Assembly: GCF_009754945.1 (NCBI RefSeq)
Contig: NZ_WPIN01000015.1
Location: 124,001 to 188,000 of the forward strand
DNA length: 64,000 nt
Direction of reading: 5' to 3'
Source of the DNA: Spirosoma arboris
GTDB lineage: Bacteria > Bacteroidota > Bacteroidia > Cytophagales > Spirosomataceae
Shown here: piece by piece, positions 34,319-43,140 of the stretch
Layout: each line of letters begins with the position of its first letter
Numbering within the stretch: position 1 is the first letter of the stretch
Position numbers and translations under genes: made by a program
Notes under the pieces: model-generated
What the model saw: only the letters and a program-made list of their open reading frames with translations
Databases searched by the model: none
What the model was told of the DNA's origin: nothing

Positions 34319-34957
34319 TCAGGAAGTGGCATCCCGTACCACTTCGATCCAGTCCTGAAACCAGACCGTTCCACTAACCCATTTAAAATCAATCGTATTA
34401 TTGCCCGAAATCAATGCGATGTTGGTGGCCAGTATCTGAGTCTTTTGGGTACCCGTGTTACCTGTCATATTAAAATTGACCCAATCTCCTCCATTTATCC
34501 GGTAGGCACCTACGCCAGTTACTTCCAAATTGGTCTGATAGCGGTGGGTTAGCTTGAAGCCCGACAGATTAGCACCCAGCGTATTATTCACGGTGTAGGT
34601 GAGATTGCCCGACGTATCCGAAATGGCTCCACGCGTAACGCCATCACCCGGTGAACCCGACCAGGTACCCGCGCCCGTGGCCCCCTCTGCCTGAAGGTGG
34701 ACGGAGAAGGCTGGATAAGTAGTCGCTGGTGCATCGGGTTTTACCAACGGGGGTACAGTATTGGTATCAATTATAGCCCCATTGTCCACTGTTAGTTGAT
34801 GTGGGTAGGTGCCGTTTTTTATGGCATTGGCTAGGGCCGTTCGCCCCTCAAGGGTTCGGGGGTATTCGTCAATATCCCGACTGGTTTTACAGAGATAAAG
34901 CAGATTACCCGTAATATGGCTCTTGATGCGAACGGTTTGCGGTGCGATGTTTGACAT
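34319..34957 (-). CDS. Tail protein with CBM6/35-like carbohydrate-binding domain
   Basis: 212 residues. The N-terminal 70 residues (MSNIAPQTVRIKSHITGNLL) are unrecognised and have no signal peptide. Residues 82-212 look like a CBM6/CBM35 beta-sandwich: EGATGAGTWSG, GFKLTHRYQTNLEVTGVGAY, RINGGDWVNF, IALISGNNTIDFKW and QDWIEVV occupy the family positions. A sugar-binding role in host attachment fits the position between fibre genes. Fold assignment by pattern only. Confidence 0.6.
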   Translation of the reverse strand: MSNIAPQTVRIKSHITGNLLYLCKTSRDIDEYPRTLEGRTALANAIKNGTYPHQLTVDNGAIIDTNTVPPLVKPDAPATTYPAFSVHLQAEGATGAGTWSGSPGDGVTRGAISDTSGNLTYTVNNTLGANLSGFKLTHRYQTNLEVTGVGAYRINGGDWVNFNMTGNTGTQKTQILATNIALISGNNTIDFKWVSGTVWFQDWIEVVRDATS

Positions 34958-34965
34958 AATGCTAT

Positions 34966-37900
34966 TTAGTTTTGAACTGGTCCCGACGAACTACCCGAAA
35001 TCCACTCGATTTGAATCCGCTCCCCAATGGCCCCTGTGCCATCCGTAATAAACTGGAGCTCGTTAATAATGCCTTTCCACTCGGCTTTGCTGGTCAAATC
35101 CCATTCGGCAGTGTGCCAATCCCCATCGGCTTGCAGCGCAATCGTATAATAATAATCGTAGGATACGTTGTGGCCATCTGGATAAATCCAGGAATAGATC
35201 GTACTGGGTGGGTCCTGTGAAAAATCCGCTTGTCGGGCCCGACGCCATTTTAACGTCATGCCCGGATTGCTACGGGAATAGGTCACGTACCGGTAACGCA
35301 TGTAGACTTTTTTATGACTAACCGCATCCCATGCCCCCGCTGGCGAATAGAGTTGGCCTCCATTTTGCCAGGTAATATCCCAGTTACTACGCGCTGATTG
35401 ATAGCCGCCATCAGTTGCGTTTTTTAAGCTCCAGAGCTGCCTACCTGCTTGGTTGAATCGATATTCAGGCGTTAAGGATCGACGGCTTTTCGTTAAGTCA
35501 TAGGCCGCTTTTCGGATTTCAGCGAGGGTGCCCGTCACATAGACTAGGGAAAATTTCAGGTCAATGTTTTTGTCAATGATCAATTGCGGCTGCCATGACA
35601 GGTACGAGCGGCCAAATCCCTCGCCATTGGGCAGGTTGTAGAGGCCATCATACTGGCCAATTTTTATACTGGGTGTTGGCATGATAATTCCGATGCCACG
35701 CCCATCCGAGCCAATGCAGGCAACCCAGTTTTCAGTGATGTAGTGCGATCCCTGCGTTTGGCCCGAATTTTCCGGTAAGACAACCGATCGCGATGCAGCT
35801 CCTGTGTACGGAAAGTCCCCATCGTACCAATGCCAGGTGCCTAAACTGCCATTGGCATGACCAGCGGGGAATTCATGATACCTAGGGTATTGTTGAAAGT
35901 TATCGCCGCCATTCGAGGAATTCCGATCCAATTTTATGCGGTACCAAGCCCTGGTCCAGTTGCCGGTTTGATTCACCCACTTTTCTAATATATCGCCAAG
36001 TTTGAGGCTTTGTCCATCGGTTTCGTGGGTGTTGGGACCATTCCACTGAGCCATATCGACTTTGGTATAGTCGATGGTTTTGCCATTCACAGTACCCCGG
36101 CCGTAGGTTAATAGGTTCGATGATTGGGCGTTGATATCGCCAATTTCTAAGGGCTGATCACCAATGGTCATTTCAAACCCATTGTATACCCACGGTGCTG
36201 GATTTCGGTAGGGTGCGATTTGAAATCCTGACCCCAAATCTAAGGTTCCCTCTTCTCTACCCTCATCCGATTTGCGCCCATCAGCATAGCGCGGATTGGC
36301 AATCTGATTGCGATTAATCGTTTTATCCCAAATACCCTGAATCCCACCTGCGAGGCCGTTGTTGCCGTAACTACCGACTTTTAGATTCAGAATCAACTTA
36401 ACCGTGTCCGACTCCTGAGCCACGGTATAGCTCCCCGGAATGGTACTGGCCGCAATGGGTTCATAGGAAAAATCACCTGCCAGGTTTTCCGCAATGGAGT
36501 TGCCAATAATGGCCGTTGTGCTCCCTGTACAACCGGAAACAGTTATAGTTGCAATGGCTGTTTTGGGGGAACAGCCCGTTTTGGTAGCGGTGACCGTGTA
36601 CGCGTAGGGTCCGTTGGTAGTTGGTGCCACAGTGGCTACAGTCTGCCCCAGGGCGGAAAAGCCTGACCGTGCCCAACTAAAGCCAAGGCCCGTGGCGGCT
36701 GTGCCGGACACAGTGGAGGCTAGGGTAAACGAACTACCACAGGTAACGCTTAGACTCGTTGCGGCCAGGGTATAATTACAGGAGATGGTCGACGTACTGG
36801 CCACCATCGACAGTTCGGATTTGACGACTGTGGGTGGTGTTGGTGGCGACGTAATTTTGGCCTCCCGGTAATCGCCCCGCCAGGTGATGGTTTCCGCCAG
36901 TAACGACTTGAATTGAAAATAAAGATCATTGGGCGCAAGACCCGCAGCGGCATCCGTAAGCCGAAACCACTCCAGTCCCGCTTTTCGGCCTTTGATTCTA
37001 AATTCATAACCGGGTGTAACTGGCCCTGCCCCTTTATTGACCCAAAACGTCACATCGGTATACCGATCCACATCCTGACAGGGCCACCACCAATACAGCC
37101 ATAGTGCAGGATGCCCGTCCTTAGTCGCAATTCCTCCAACAATAATGGGTTTTCGATAAAACTGCTCATCGGGGTTTGTAGCCGAAACGATGCCCTGTTG
37201 TTTGATCCAGAGTTTGGGTTGTACCAGCGTCCAGGGCGTGTCAAAAATCCAGTTCAAAAGACTAGCCCGGTGGAAACCCTTCGTGTACATCTCCACGCTG
37301 GCCAGCGATTTGCCCCCGTTGTTAGCGCCGAGTGCTGCCTTTGGCCGCGTTTCACTCCAGCCCCGCAAATAATCGTTAAACAAATACATCCCAATCGCAT
37401 CCGCTTCAGTCCAGTCGGGATTCAATGGACGGGAATTGAGCGTAGAAAACTGAGCTTCTGTGGTGCCTGTTCCAGCGGGGGTTAGACCTGATTCGGTTTC
37501 GGTATCGAGTCGGAATTGACGCAGGAACCTGACGGCGCCAAACCCTGCCTGACGTACATCGGAGCGGGGCAAATGTACCCCACCTGCCCGGAAGTATTGA
37601 TTGGTACAGTAGCGGGCGAAGATTCCATAGAACTTTAACTGCGATTTATACGCATCCTCATTGTAGAGGACGGTGGATTGGCCTGTGATGGTAGTGGTTC
37701 GAACATCGGTTCGCCAGATCAGGCCGCCCGAACCATTCTTTTTATAGGTACCGTTTGAATTCTTCTCAAATAAACTCTCCTCATCCCAGGTATGCTGCAC
37801 ATAGGAGCCGACGCCAACAAACGCTTTGCCGTCTTTAACAAGCTGTCCCAAGTCCGAAGGTGCACCCATGGGGGTACTTTGGGAACTACCCCGGTACGGC

Positions 37901-38916
37901 TCATGGATAGTCCAATAGGACATGTATTTTGGGTAGCCCGTCGTATCCAAATCATCGAAGAAATACGGCGCCAAATGGGTTAAATTCCCAAAGTCGGACA
38001 TACCCGACTTCATGTTAGGGTCAAGTCGAATCAGCTCCTTGGTTATCCACCCAACCTGATTATACCATTGCTGGTAATAGGAAATCCCGTTATTTCGGGG
38101 GGTATAAACTTCATGATTGACACTGAAATAATCCACCCCTCCGCCCTTCCAATCGGGCTGCTGAAACGTGGCATACCAGAACTGGGCGTAGAGTTTACAG
38201 GTTTCTTCATCATCAATAAAGAGGTGTTGCCCTTCAAACCCACTGCCCGGATTGCCTGCCCAATCCAGGAGTTTTTGCTTACGGGGGTCCGAATTGGGCA
38301 AACTCTGCGCAGCATTGTAAGCTGCCTGATAGTTTGCCATTTCCAGCGCCCGTTTGAACTGTGTCGGATAGGTATCGCCATCATTCCAGTGGGCTGATTC
38401 TGATGTTCGCGTCCATCCCCTGCTGAGCAGGCCATTATCATTCATGTCCGAAAACAGCGTTCCCGGATAGATAATAATCTTGGAAGTATGGGGAGCAATC
38501 GGCGGGAATCGCTTGTACAGCGCCGTGCCTAATGCCGTTTGCGGGGCCAGGGCGTAATAGTTGCCGAGCAAACGAGGGACATTTCGAACGCTGTCCGTGA
38601 GGACCGGCGCAGGCGCGGAGATGACCGGATGGTTTTGAAAGTCGGTTCGGCTATCGGAAAAACTGTAGGTGTATTTTCCGACAATCGCCCCCAAACTTGG
38701 GTAGGGAGTTATGGGCAAGGTGCCCGTATTAACCGCCGTCAAAAAGGCTATGTCCCCGGTTTGATTCAGGGGGTAAATTCGTTTATCCCGAAGAACCGTT
38801 TTTTTGATAATGGCCCCGTTAACTGTCGTGTTGACGGGTTGATAGACTAAATTTTGCGCAGGAAGTAGATTGGTTGCGCTAATTAAAGTAAGCCAAAGAA
38901 GAAGTAGCTTTTTCAT
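34966..38916 (-). CDS. Very large tail-associated protein with signal peptide, possible glycan depolymerase
   Basis: 1,316 residues, the largest protein here. The signal peptide is MKKLLLLWLTLISATNLLPAQ. Roughly residues 140-700 read like a glycosidase-type barrel with acidic residues in FIDDEETCKLYAQFWYATF and VNHEVYTP; about 715-815 is an Ig/PKD-like module with Cys pairs (LSVTCGSSFTLASTVSG, YTVTATKTGC); the last 500 residues are jelly-roll-like (RNSSNGGDNFQQYPRYHEFP, GDWHTAEWDLTSKAEW). It resembles Bacteroidota secreted sugar-active proteins more than phage fibres. Position among tail genes suggests a receptor-binding or glycan-degrading tail protein. The catalytic assignment is speculative. 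Confidence 0.6.
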   Translation of the reverse strand: MKKLLLLWLTLISATNLLPAQNLVYQPVNTTVNGAIIKKTVLRDKRIYPLNQTGDIAFLTAVNTGTLPITPYPSLGAIVGKYTYSFSDSRTDFQNHPVISAPAPVLTDSVRNVPRLLGNYYALAPQTALGTALYKRFPPIAPHTSKIIIYPGTLFSDMNDNGLLSRGWTRTSESAHWNDGDTYPTQFKRALEMANYQAAYNAAQSLPNSDPRKQKLLDWAGNPGSGFEGQHLFIDDEETCKLYAQFWYATFQQPDWKGGGVDYFSVNHEVYTPRNNGISYYQQWYNQVGWITKELIRLDPNMKSGMSDFGNLTHLAPYFFDDLDTTGYPKYMSYWTIHEPYRGSSQSTPMGAPSDLGQLVKDGKAFVGVGSYVQHTWDEESLFEKNSNGTYKKNGSGGLIWRTDVRTTTITGQSTVLYNEDAYKSQLKFYGIFARYCTNQYFRAGGVHLPRSDVRQAGFGAVRFLRQFRLDTETESGLTPAGTGTTEAQFSTLNSRPLNPDWTEADAIGMYLFNDYLRGWSETRPKAALGANNGGKSLASVEMYTKGFHRASLLNWIFDTPWTLVQPKLWIKQQGIVSATNPDEQFYRKPIIVGGIATKDGHPALWLYWWWPCQDVDRYTDVTFWVNKGAGPVTPGYEFRIKGRKAGLEWFRLTDAAAGLAPNDLYFQFKSLLAETITWRGDYREAKITSPPTPPTVVKSELSMVASTSTISCNYTLAATSLSVTCGSSFTLASTVSGTAATGLGFSWARSGFSALGQTVATVAPTTNGPYAYTVTATKTGCSPKTAIATITVSGCTGSTTAIIGNSIAENLAGDFSYEPIAASTIPGSYTVAQESDTVKLILNLKVGSYGNNGLAGGIQGIWDKTINRNQIANPRYADGRKSDEGREEGTLDLGSGFQIAPYRNPAPWVYNGFEMTIGDQPLEIGDINAQSSNLLTYGRGTVNGKTIDYTKVDMAQWNGPNTHETDGQSLKLGDILEKWVNQTGNWTRAWYRIKLDRNSSNGGDNFQQYPRYHEFPAGHANGSLGTWHWYDGDFPYTGAASRSVVLPENSGQTQGSHYITENWVACIGSDGRGIGIIMPTPSIKIGQYDGLYNLPNGEGFGRSYLSWQPQLIIDKNIDLKFSLVYVTGTLAEIRKAAYDLTKSRRSLTPEYRFNQAGRQLWSLKNATDGGYQSARSNWDITWQNGGQLYSPAGAWDAVSHKKVYMRYRYVTYSRSNPGMTLKWRRARQADFSQDPPSTIYSWIYPDGHNVSYDYYYTIALQADGDWHTAEWDLTSKAEWKGIINELQFITDGTGAIGERIQIEWISGSSSGPVQN

Positions 38917-38921
38917 GGTTG

Positions 38922-39218
38922 TTAGTTCAAGGAATCATTGGTCTGGCCAGGTTCTGGGTCACCGCCTTCGATTACACCATCCGTTGGATCAAGCGAGAAA
39001 TTGCCGAGCGTGGTGCCCGTACCCGAGCAGTCGCGCAGTTGATAATGATCAAATCCATCCGCTAAAGCCGGTTCAGTGGATGTAGTCTGAGCTACCTTTT
39101 GATCATAATCCAGCGCATTGAACACATCCAGGGATTCGTCACAATTGAGAGCCGATCCATCGTATTTCCAGTAGCGAAAGGTGCCATCAGGTTGAGGGAA
39201 TTTTTTATAGGCGTCCAT
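38922..39218 (-). CDS. Small acidic phage protein, tail region
   Basis: 98 residues, unrecognised, acidic with an extended Asp/Gly/Thr-rich C-terminus. MDAYKKFPQPDGTFRYWKYDG at the start suggests a small beta domain. It lies five bases upstream of the 1,316-residue protein in the same operon and may be a chaperone or tip protein. The leader CTAACGACC directly before the ATG resembles that of the next genes. Confidence 0.5.
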   Translation of the reverse strand: MDAYKKFPQPDGTFRYWKYDGSALNCDESLDVFNALDYDQKVAQTTSTEPALADGFDHYQLRDCSGTGTTLGNFSLDPTDGVIEGGDPEPGQTNDSLN

Positions 39219-39223
39219 GGTCG

Positions 39224-40789
39224 TTAGGGAGCTAAGGTTTTTGAATCATACCAGGGACCAATGCAGCCTTTAGCGCCGTTGTAGCCAGCGATCATAACCG
39301 GATAGCCTGATTGGCGGGGCTGATCTTCCCAGACGATGGGCCAGCTTTCGGGTTCGGCCTGCAACGCATTCCAGATTTTGGCCGAAATTCGAGCGGTCGA
39401 GCTGCCCGTTTCTTCGTAGAGCATCCGAACGAAATACCACACATTCAGGGCGCTAACAAAGGCCTTCGAGGGACCAAAGGAGACTCCACTGTGAAGTAAT
39501 TGAACGCTGGTATTGTCCGTAATGACCAGCGCATAGCCGTCGCTGGCCCCGCTCCCAAAGCGAAGGCCAATGCCTAGACGGGAATCGGAGGTAAAGGCAG
39601 TGGGCTTGATAAGACCCAGGGCGCGGTCAGCATCGAGTGAGTTCTGTGAACCGTTGCTGGTAAACTGCACCATCCGCATATCGGAGGAACTTGCCGTTGC
39701 GGTCTGGCAGAGTTGACCCGCCGACCAGCCCCATGTACCCGTTCCACCGATAAAAGCATAACCTGGACTTGGATTTGAATCCTCATCAAAGAAGTTGACG
39801 CTGAAATCGTTGCTGTGGGTCTGATCCGAAACATCCGGCATGATTCTGATCTGCGCCCGGTTAATAGTCAGCTGGTGAATGTCCCAAATGGTTTGTTCCA
39901 CTGAATCCGTGTCGGTGACGAACATGCGTAGTATTTGGTCAACCACTGTACTGAGCACCGTGATCCGTCGTAGTCCTGTCGTGGCATCAAACCCGAAGGA
40001 AATGCCGACAGGCAGGGCCGAAACAACGCTCGTGGCCTTATCCTGACGACGCACGAGAAGACTTTGGGTATCATCTGGATCGGCGAACAAGTCTGCATTC
40101 AGATCATAGTATTGATCCCCGCTAGCGGTGATTAACTGGTCAGGCTGATGATTATTTACGGTCGGAACGGGATTAGCTACTTCGCCTTCCCACTCCGAAT
40201 CAAGAATCTCTACATCAATGGAATCGCCACTGGTACCCTCCCAGTCTTCATCCAATATTTCCACGTCGATGGAGTCTACCGCCACCGTGGCAACTGCTTC
40301 GTAATCGATTGGATTAGTGAAAATATAGGTCTGCGTGGGTGGAGTTGTGGTATCGCAGGTACTTATATACTCACAAATAATTCGTTTCGTAACCGAGTTG
40401 GCCATGGCTGCTTCAAAAAGACTAACTAAAGCCGTTCGAAGCTCCGTTGACGAGGCTGCGTCAATAATCCTTGAGAGACTTCCATCCGAGCCGCTATCCG
40501 CTTCCTCATCGGACAACGCATGAAACCCTTCGTTCTCATCGAAATACCCGCGAACCAGTACCGCATCGGACTGGTAGTCTGGGTGCGACGCTAAAAATTT
40601 ATAGACTACATCGCTCATGAACGGATTGTTGTCATAGTCAGCCACGAATACGGGATTGCCAATCTGTTGCCGCTGTAAAGCTTCGGTCTCCCCGTCAGGA
40701 ATTGGCCCCAGAACGGCAAACGTCCACCCCGCAGCTGGATAGGGAGCCGTGCCGATTCGGAAATTAGCGGTAGGTAAGACGATGCTCAT
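39224..40789 (-). CDS. Tail protein with C-terminal lectin-like (concanavalin-type) domain
   Basis: 521 residues. The N-terminal part (about 1-150) is unrecognised. Residues 170-205 hold a tandem 17-residue repeat: DSIDVEILDEDWEG and DSIDVEILDSEWEG. The last 190 residues (FSVNFFDEDSNPSPGYAFIG to the end) have the look of a concanavalin A-like/LamG jelly roll. It overlaps the upstream tail gene by 4 bases (ATGA type), so the two are translated together. Likely part of the tail tip or fibre. Confidence 0.6.
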   Translation of the reverse strand: MSIVLPTANFRIGTAPYPAAGWTFAVLGPIPDGETEALQRQQIGNPVFVADYDNNPFMSDVVYKFLASHPDYQSDAVLVRGYFDENEGFHALSDEEADSGSDGSLSRIIDAASSTELRTALVSLFEAAMANSVTKRIICEYISTCDTTTPPTQTYIFTNPIDYEAVATVAVDSIDVEILDEDWEGTSGDSIDVEILDSEWEGEVANPVPTVNNHQPDQLITASGDQYYDLNADLFADPDDTQSLLVRRQDKATSVVSALPVGISFGFDATTGLRRITVLSTVVDQILRMFVTDTDSVEQTIWDIHQLTINRAQIRIMPDVSDQTHSNDFSVNFFDEDSNPSPGYAFIGGTGTWGWSAGQLCQTATASSSDMRMVQFTSNGSQNSLDADRALGLIKPTAFTSDSRLGIGLRFGSGASDGYALVITDNTSVQLLHSGVSFGPSKAFVSALNVWYFVRMLYEETGSSTARISAKIWNALQAEPESWPIVWEDQPRQSGYPVMIAGYNGAKGCIGPWYDSKTLAP

Positions 40790-43140
40790 ACAAAGTGCGA
40801 TAGGTTAGGATTTTTGAGTAATTGGGCCAGCACTTTCCCCTTGAATTCGTCGCCGATGTAGCCCGAAAGGGTCACCACGGATTTGCCCGTTAGATTCGAA
40901 AAACCGGCTACATTGGGTTGAAGCGTAACGTTTGGTTTAATGCCCGACAGAGACAGATTTTTTAGAAACTGATCCCGCTCGGAAAGACTCCCCTGGCTCA
41001 AGGCTGGATTCACGGGATTGCCGCTGTCATCCACATTCATCGGCACTTCACCATCGGGCGTTTGCCAGTAGGCTTTCGGTATGGGCAGGCCTACGGTATC
41101 CGTTGAGTTGATGCGTACCGCAGTCACTTCATGGATGTCCATTTTAGTGCGCCATTTCCAGCGCGTTAACTGGAGTAGGTACGGCACAAACACCCCGTCG
41201 ATCATTTCCCCAAAATCCAGTAGCCGTAGAACCGTATGTATCCCTGCCGGAAAACGGCCAATGATTTGGCCCTCAAATGTGGGGGCCAACTGCATCATCT
41301 GACGAGCATATTTCTGAATCAGCCAAGACAATGCCGACTTGCCAACGTTATGTCCAGTCGGATTGCTAACCAGCACATCAGCGTCAGCGTAGTAATAGTT
41401 GGTTTGCGGGGCAGGTGGATTGGCTGACCGTCGAAACAACGTATTCAACCGATCATAAGGCGTAGTCGAATAAGCGACATCACCCAGGGTAAGGGATAGG
41501 GTTGTGTCCGTCGGCTTTTGATTGGGCAAGGCTACGACCTGACTAGTACCGGTGATGTTCTGACCTGCCTTGGCGACCTCCATGCGAATGTTTCGGTATT
41601 CGATGTAGGGTCTAGGTGGCCCCTGTTCAGGTAAGCCGTTGGGCTTAGTGAGCGCTTCGGCCTGACACAGATAAAAAAGAAAGGAGAACACCCGGTCAAT
41701 CGGGTCCATTTTAATGGAAATCTCCGCCCAACCTGGCTTGGTCTGCATGACATTGGCCACCATCTGCGAGTGGTCAATCAAAATACCTACCTGCTCTTTT
41801 TTAGAAGGGTTCATCTTCCAGGCACCACTCGCCTGCCCGATATAACCCCCTTCAGGGGTGAAGGCAAACACCACGATTTTGGCGGACTTCGCATTATGGA
41901 GCTGGAATTCGCCCGTTATGGTGCGCGTAATCGACTGACTGAACTCCGGTGAATTCTGGTCATAGTCCACCCGAATGCCGATGTAAGGCGAATCAGCCGT
42001 TAGTTTCTCGTCACCGGCTCCGTAGAGAACAAGGCGATACGGATCTAGTTCCGTGCCTGATCCCGCCCGAAATCCATCCGCTTCGCTGATGTTATTGCGA
42101 CGCCAGCCGACGGGCAGAAACGTGCTATCGACCTGCGAAAAATCGGCGTTAGGCAATCGGGACTGATAACGGCCATACGACTGCTCCAGCTTGATCGCCT
42201 TTTTAGGTATTGGCAACAAGTCAACCGGCCCACCCGCTAAAATTTGGGCTGGAAGTCCTTTTCCAACATCAAGAATCAAATTTCGGGAGGTGTGTGAACC
42301 GGGGGCATCGCTAACCAAATTACTCGTATAGGTACGTGTGTGAATGGTCTCAGTGGAAGTATTATTCCACAGGTCCCATCCGCCCGCAGCTTCGTCAGCC
42401 CGAATGACCCACCATTGTCCCTTAGTCTGGGAAAGCCGACAACCAAACAGATCAACAACACGCTTCAGGGCATCCCAGCCGAACTGCGTGTCACCTGAAT
42501 CAGTCACTAAGGTTTCCGAATTGACCAGCGCCTGATACAGTGGATCGGTAGCCGGATTGGCTTTGTTATCAATCCGGTCCAGCCCTACCTCTGTCTGTTC
42601 AAACAGGTTAACCCCCGTCGTTAGTGGTTGATCAAACCCGGCATTCGAAAAGGCTGAACGAAGAATGGTTGACAGGCTAACGTATCCCTGTAAACGTTTG
42701 CCATTCGCATCCAACAGTGAACGCGTTTTTAGCGATGCCAGGCCATCTGAAGCGACGACGGAAACCTTAAATGGTTTTGAGGAGTGGTCCATTTTGAAAT
42801 CCACCGCAGTAATCCAGCCGAAGTGTTCAACGGCAAAACCAGACCCTTCATCGATCTCAATTAGAACCAGCAACTCCCGCTCATCTTCGGTATAAAAACT
42901 TTCCGCTTGCCAGTACTCCTGACAGACTAGTTCAAATGTGAACTTGAGTGGCCACATCGACGAGAGCGGATTATCGGGCGAATCGACGGCCTCGATGACT
43001 AAGGGTTCTCCACCTGGTAAGATCTCGATAGCTTCGCCTGTATAGTCCCGACGTTTGAAGCTGATTCGAAACTGAGCAGGAATAGTACCCGCGGTCAAAA
43101 CCTTATAGTAGCTAAAGAAGAAATTTGTCGAATAACTCAT
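40786..43140 (-). CDS. Distal tail / tail-tip structural protein
   Basis: 784 residues with no signal peptide. It comes immediately after the tape-measure gene (4-base overlap), the usual place of distal tail or tail-hub proteins in siphoviruses. The start TNFFFSYYKVLTAGTIPAQFRISFKRRDYTG and the later FGWITAVDFKMDHSSKPFKV resemble the tail-hub pattern of Bacteroidota prophages, but no precise family is claimed. No peptidoglycan hydrolase motif is evident. Confidence 0.6.
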   Translation of the reverse strand: MSYSTNFFFSYYKVLTAGTIPAQFRISFKRRDYTGEAIEILPGGEPLVIEAVDSPDNPLSSMWPLKFTFELVCQEYWQAESFYTEDERELLVLIEIDEGSGFAVEHFGWITAVDFKMDHSSKPFKVSVVASDGLASLKTRSLLDANGKRLQGYVSLSTILRSAFSNAGFDQPLTTGVNLFEQTEVGLDRIDNKANPATDPLYQALVNSETLVTDSGDTQFGWDALKRVVDLFGCRLSQTKGQWWVIRADEAAGGWDLWNNTSTETIHTRTYTSNLVSDAPGSHTSRNLILDVGKGLPAQILAGGPVDLLPIPKKAIKLEQSYGRYQSRLPNADFSQVDSTFLPVGWRRNNISEADGFRAGSGTELDPYRLVLYGAGDEKLTADSPYIGIRVDYDQNSPEFSQSITRTITGEFQLHNAKSAKIVVFAFTPEGGYIGQASGAWKMNPSKKEQVGILIDHSQMVANVMQTKPGWAEISIKMDPIDRVFSFLFYLCQAEALTKPNGLPEQGPPRPYIEYRNIRMEVAKAGQNITGTSQVVALPNQKPTDTTLSLTLGDVAYSTTPYDRLNTLFRRSANPPAPQTNYYYADADVLVSNPTGHNVGKSALSWLIQKYARQMMQLAPTFEGQIIGRFPAGIHTVLRLLDFGEMIDGVFVPYLLQLTRWKWRTKMDIHEVTAVRINSTDTVGLPIPKAYWQTPDGEVPMNVDDSGNPVNPALSQGSLSERDQFLKNLSLSGIKPNVTLQPNVAGFSNLTGKSVVTLSGYIGDEFKGKVLAQLLKNPNLSHFV

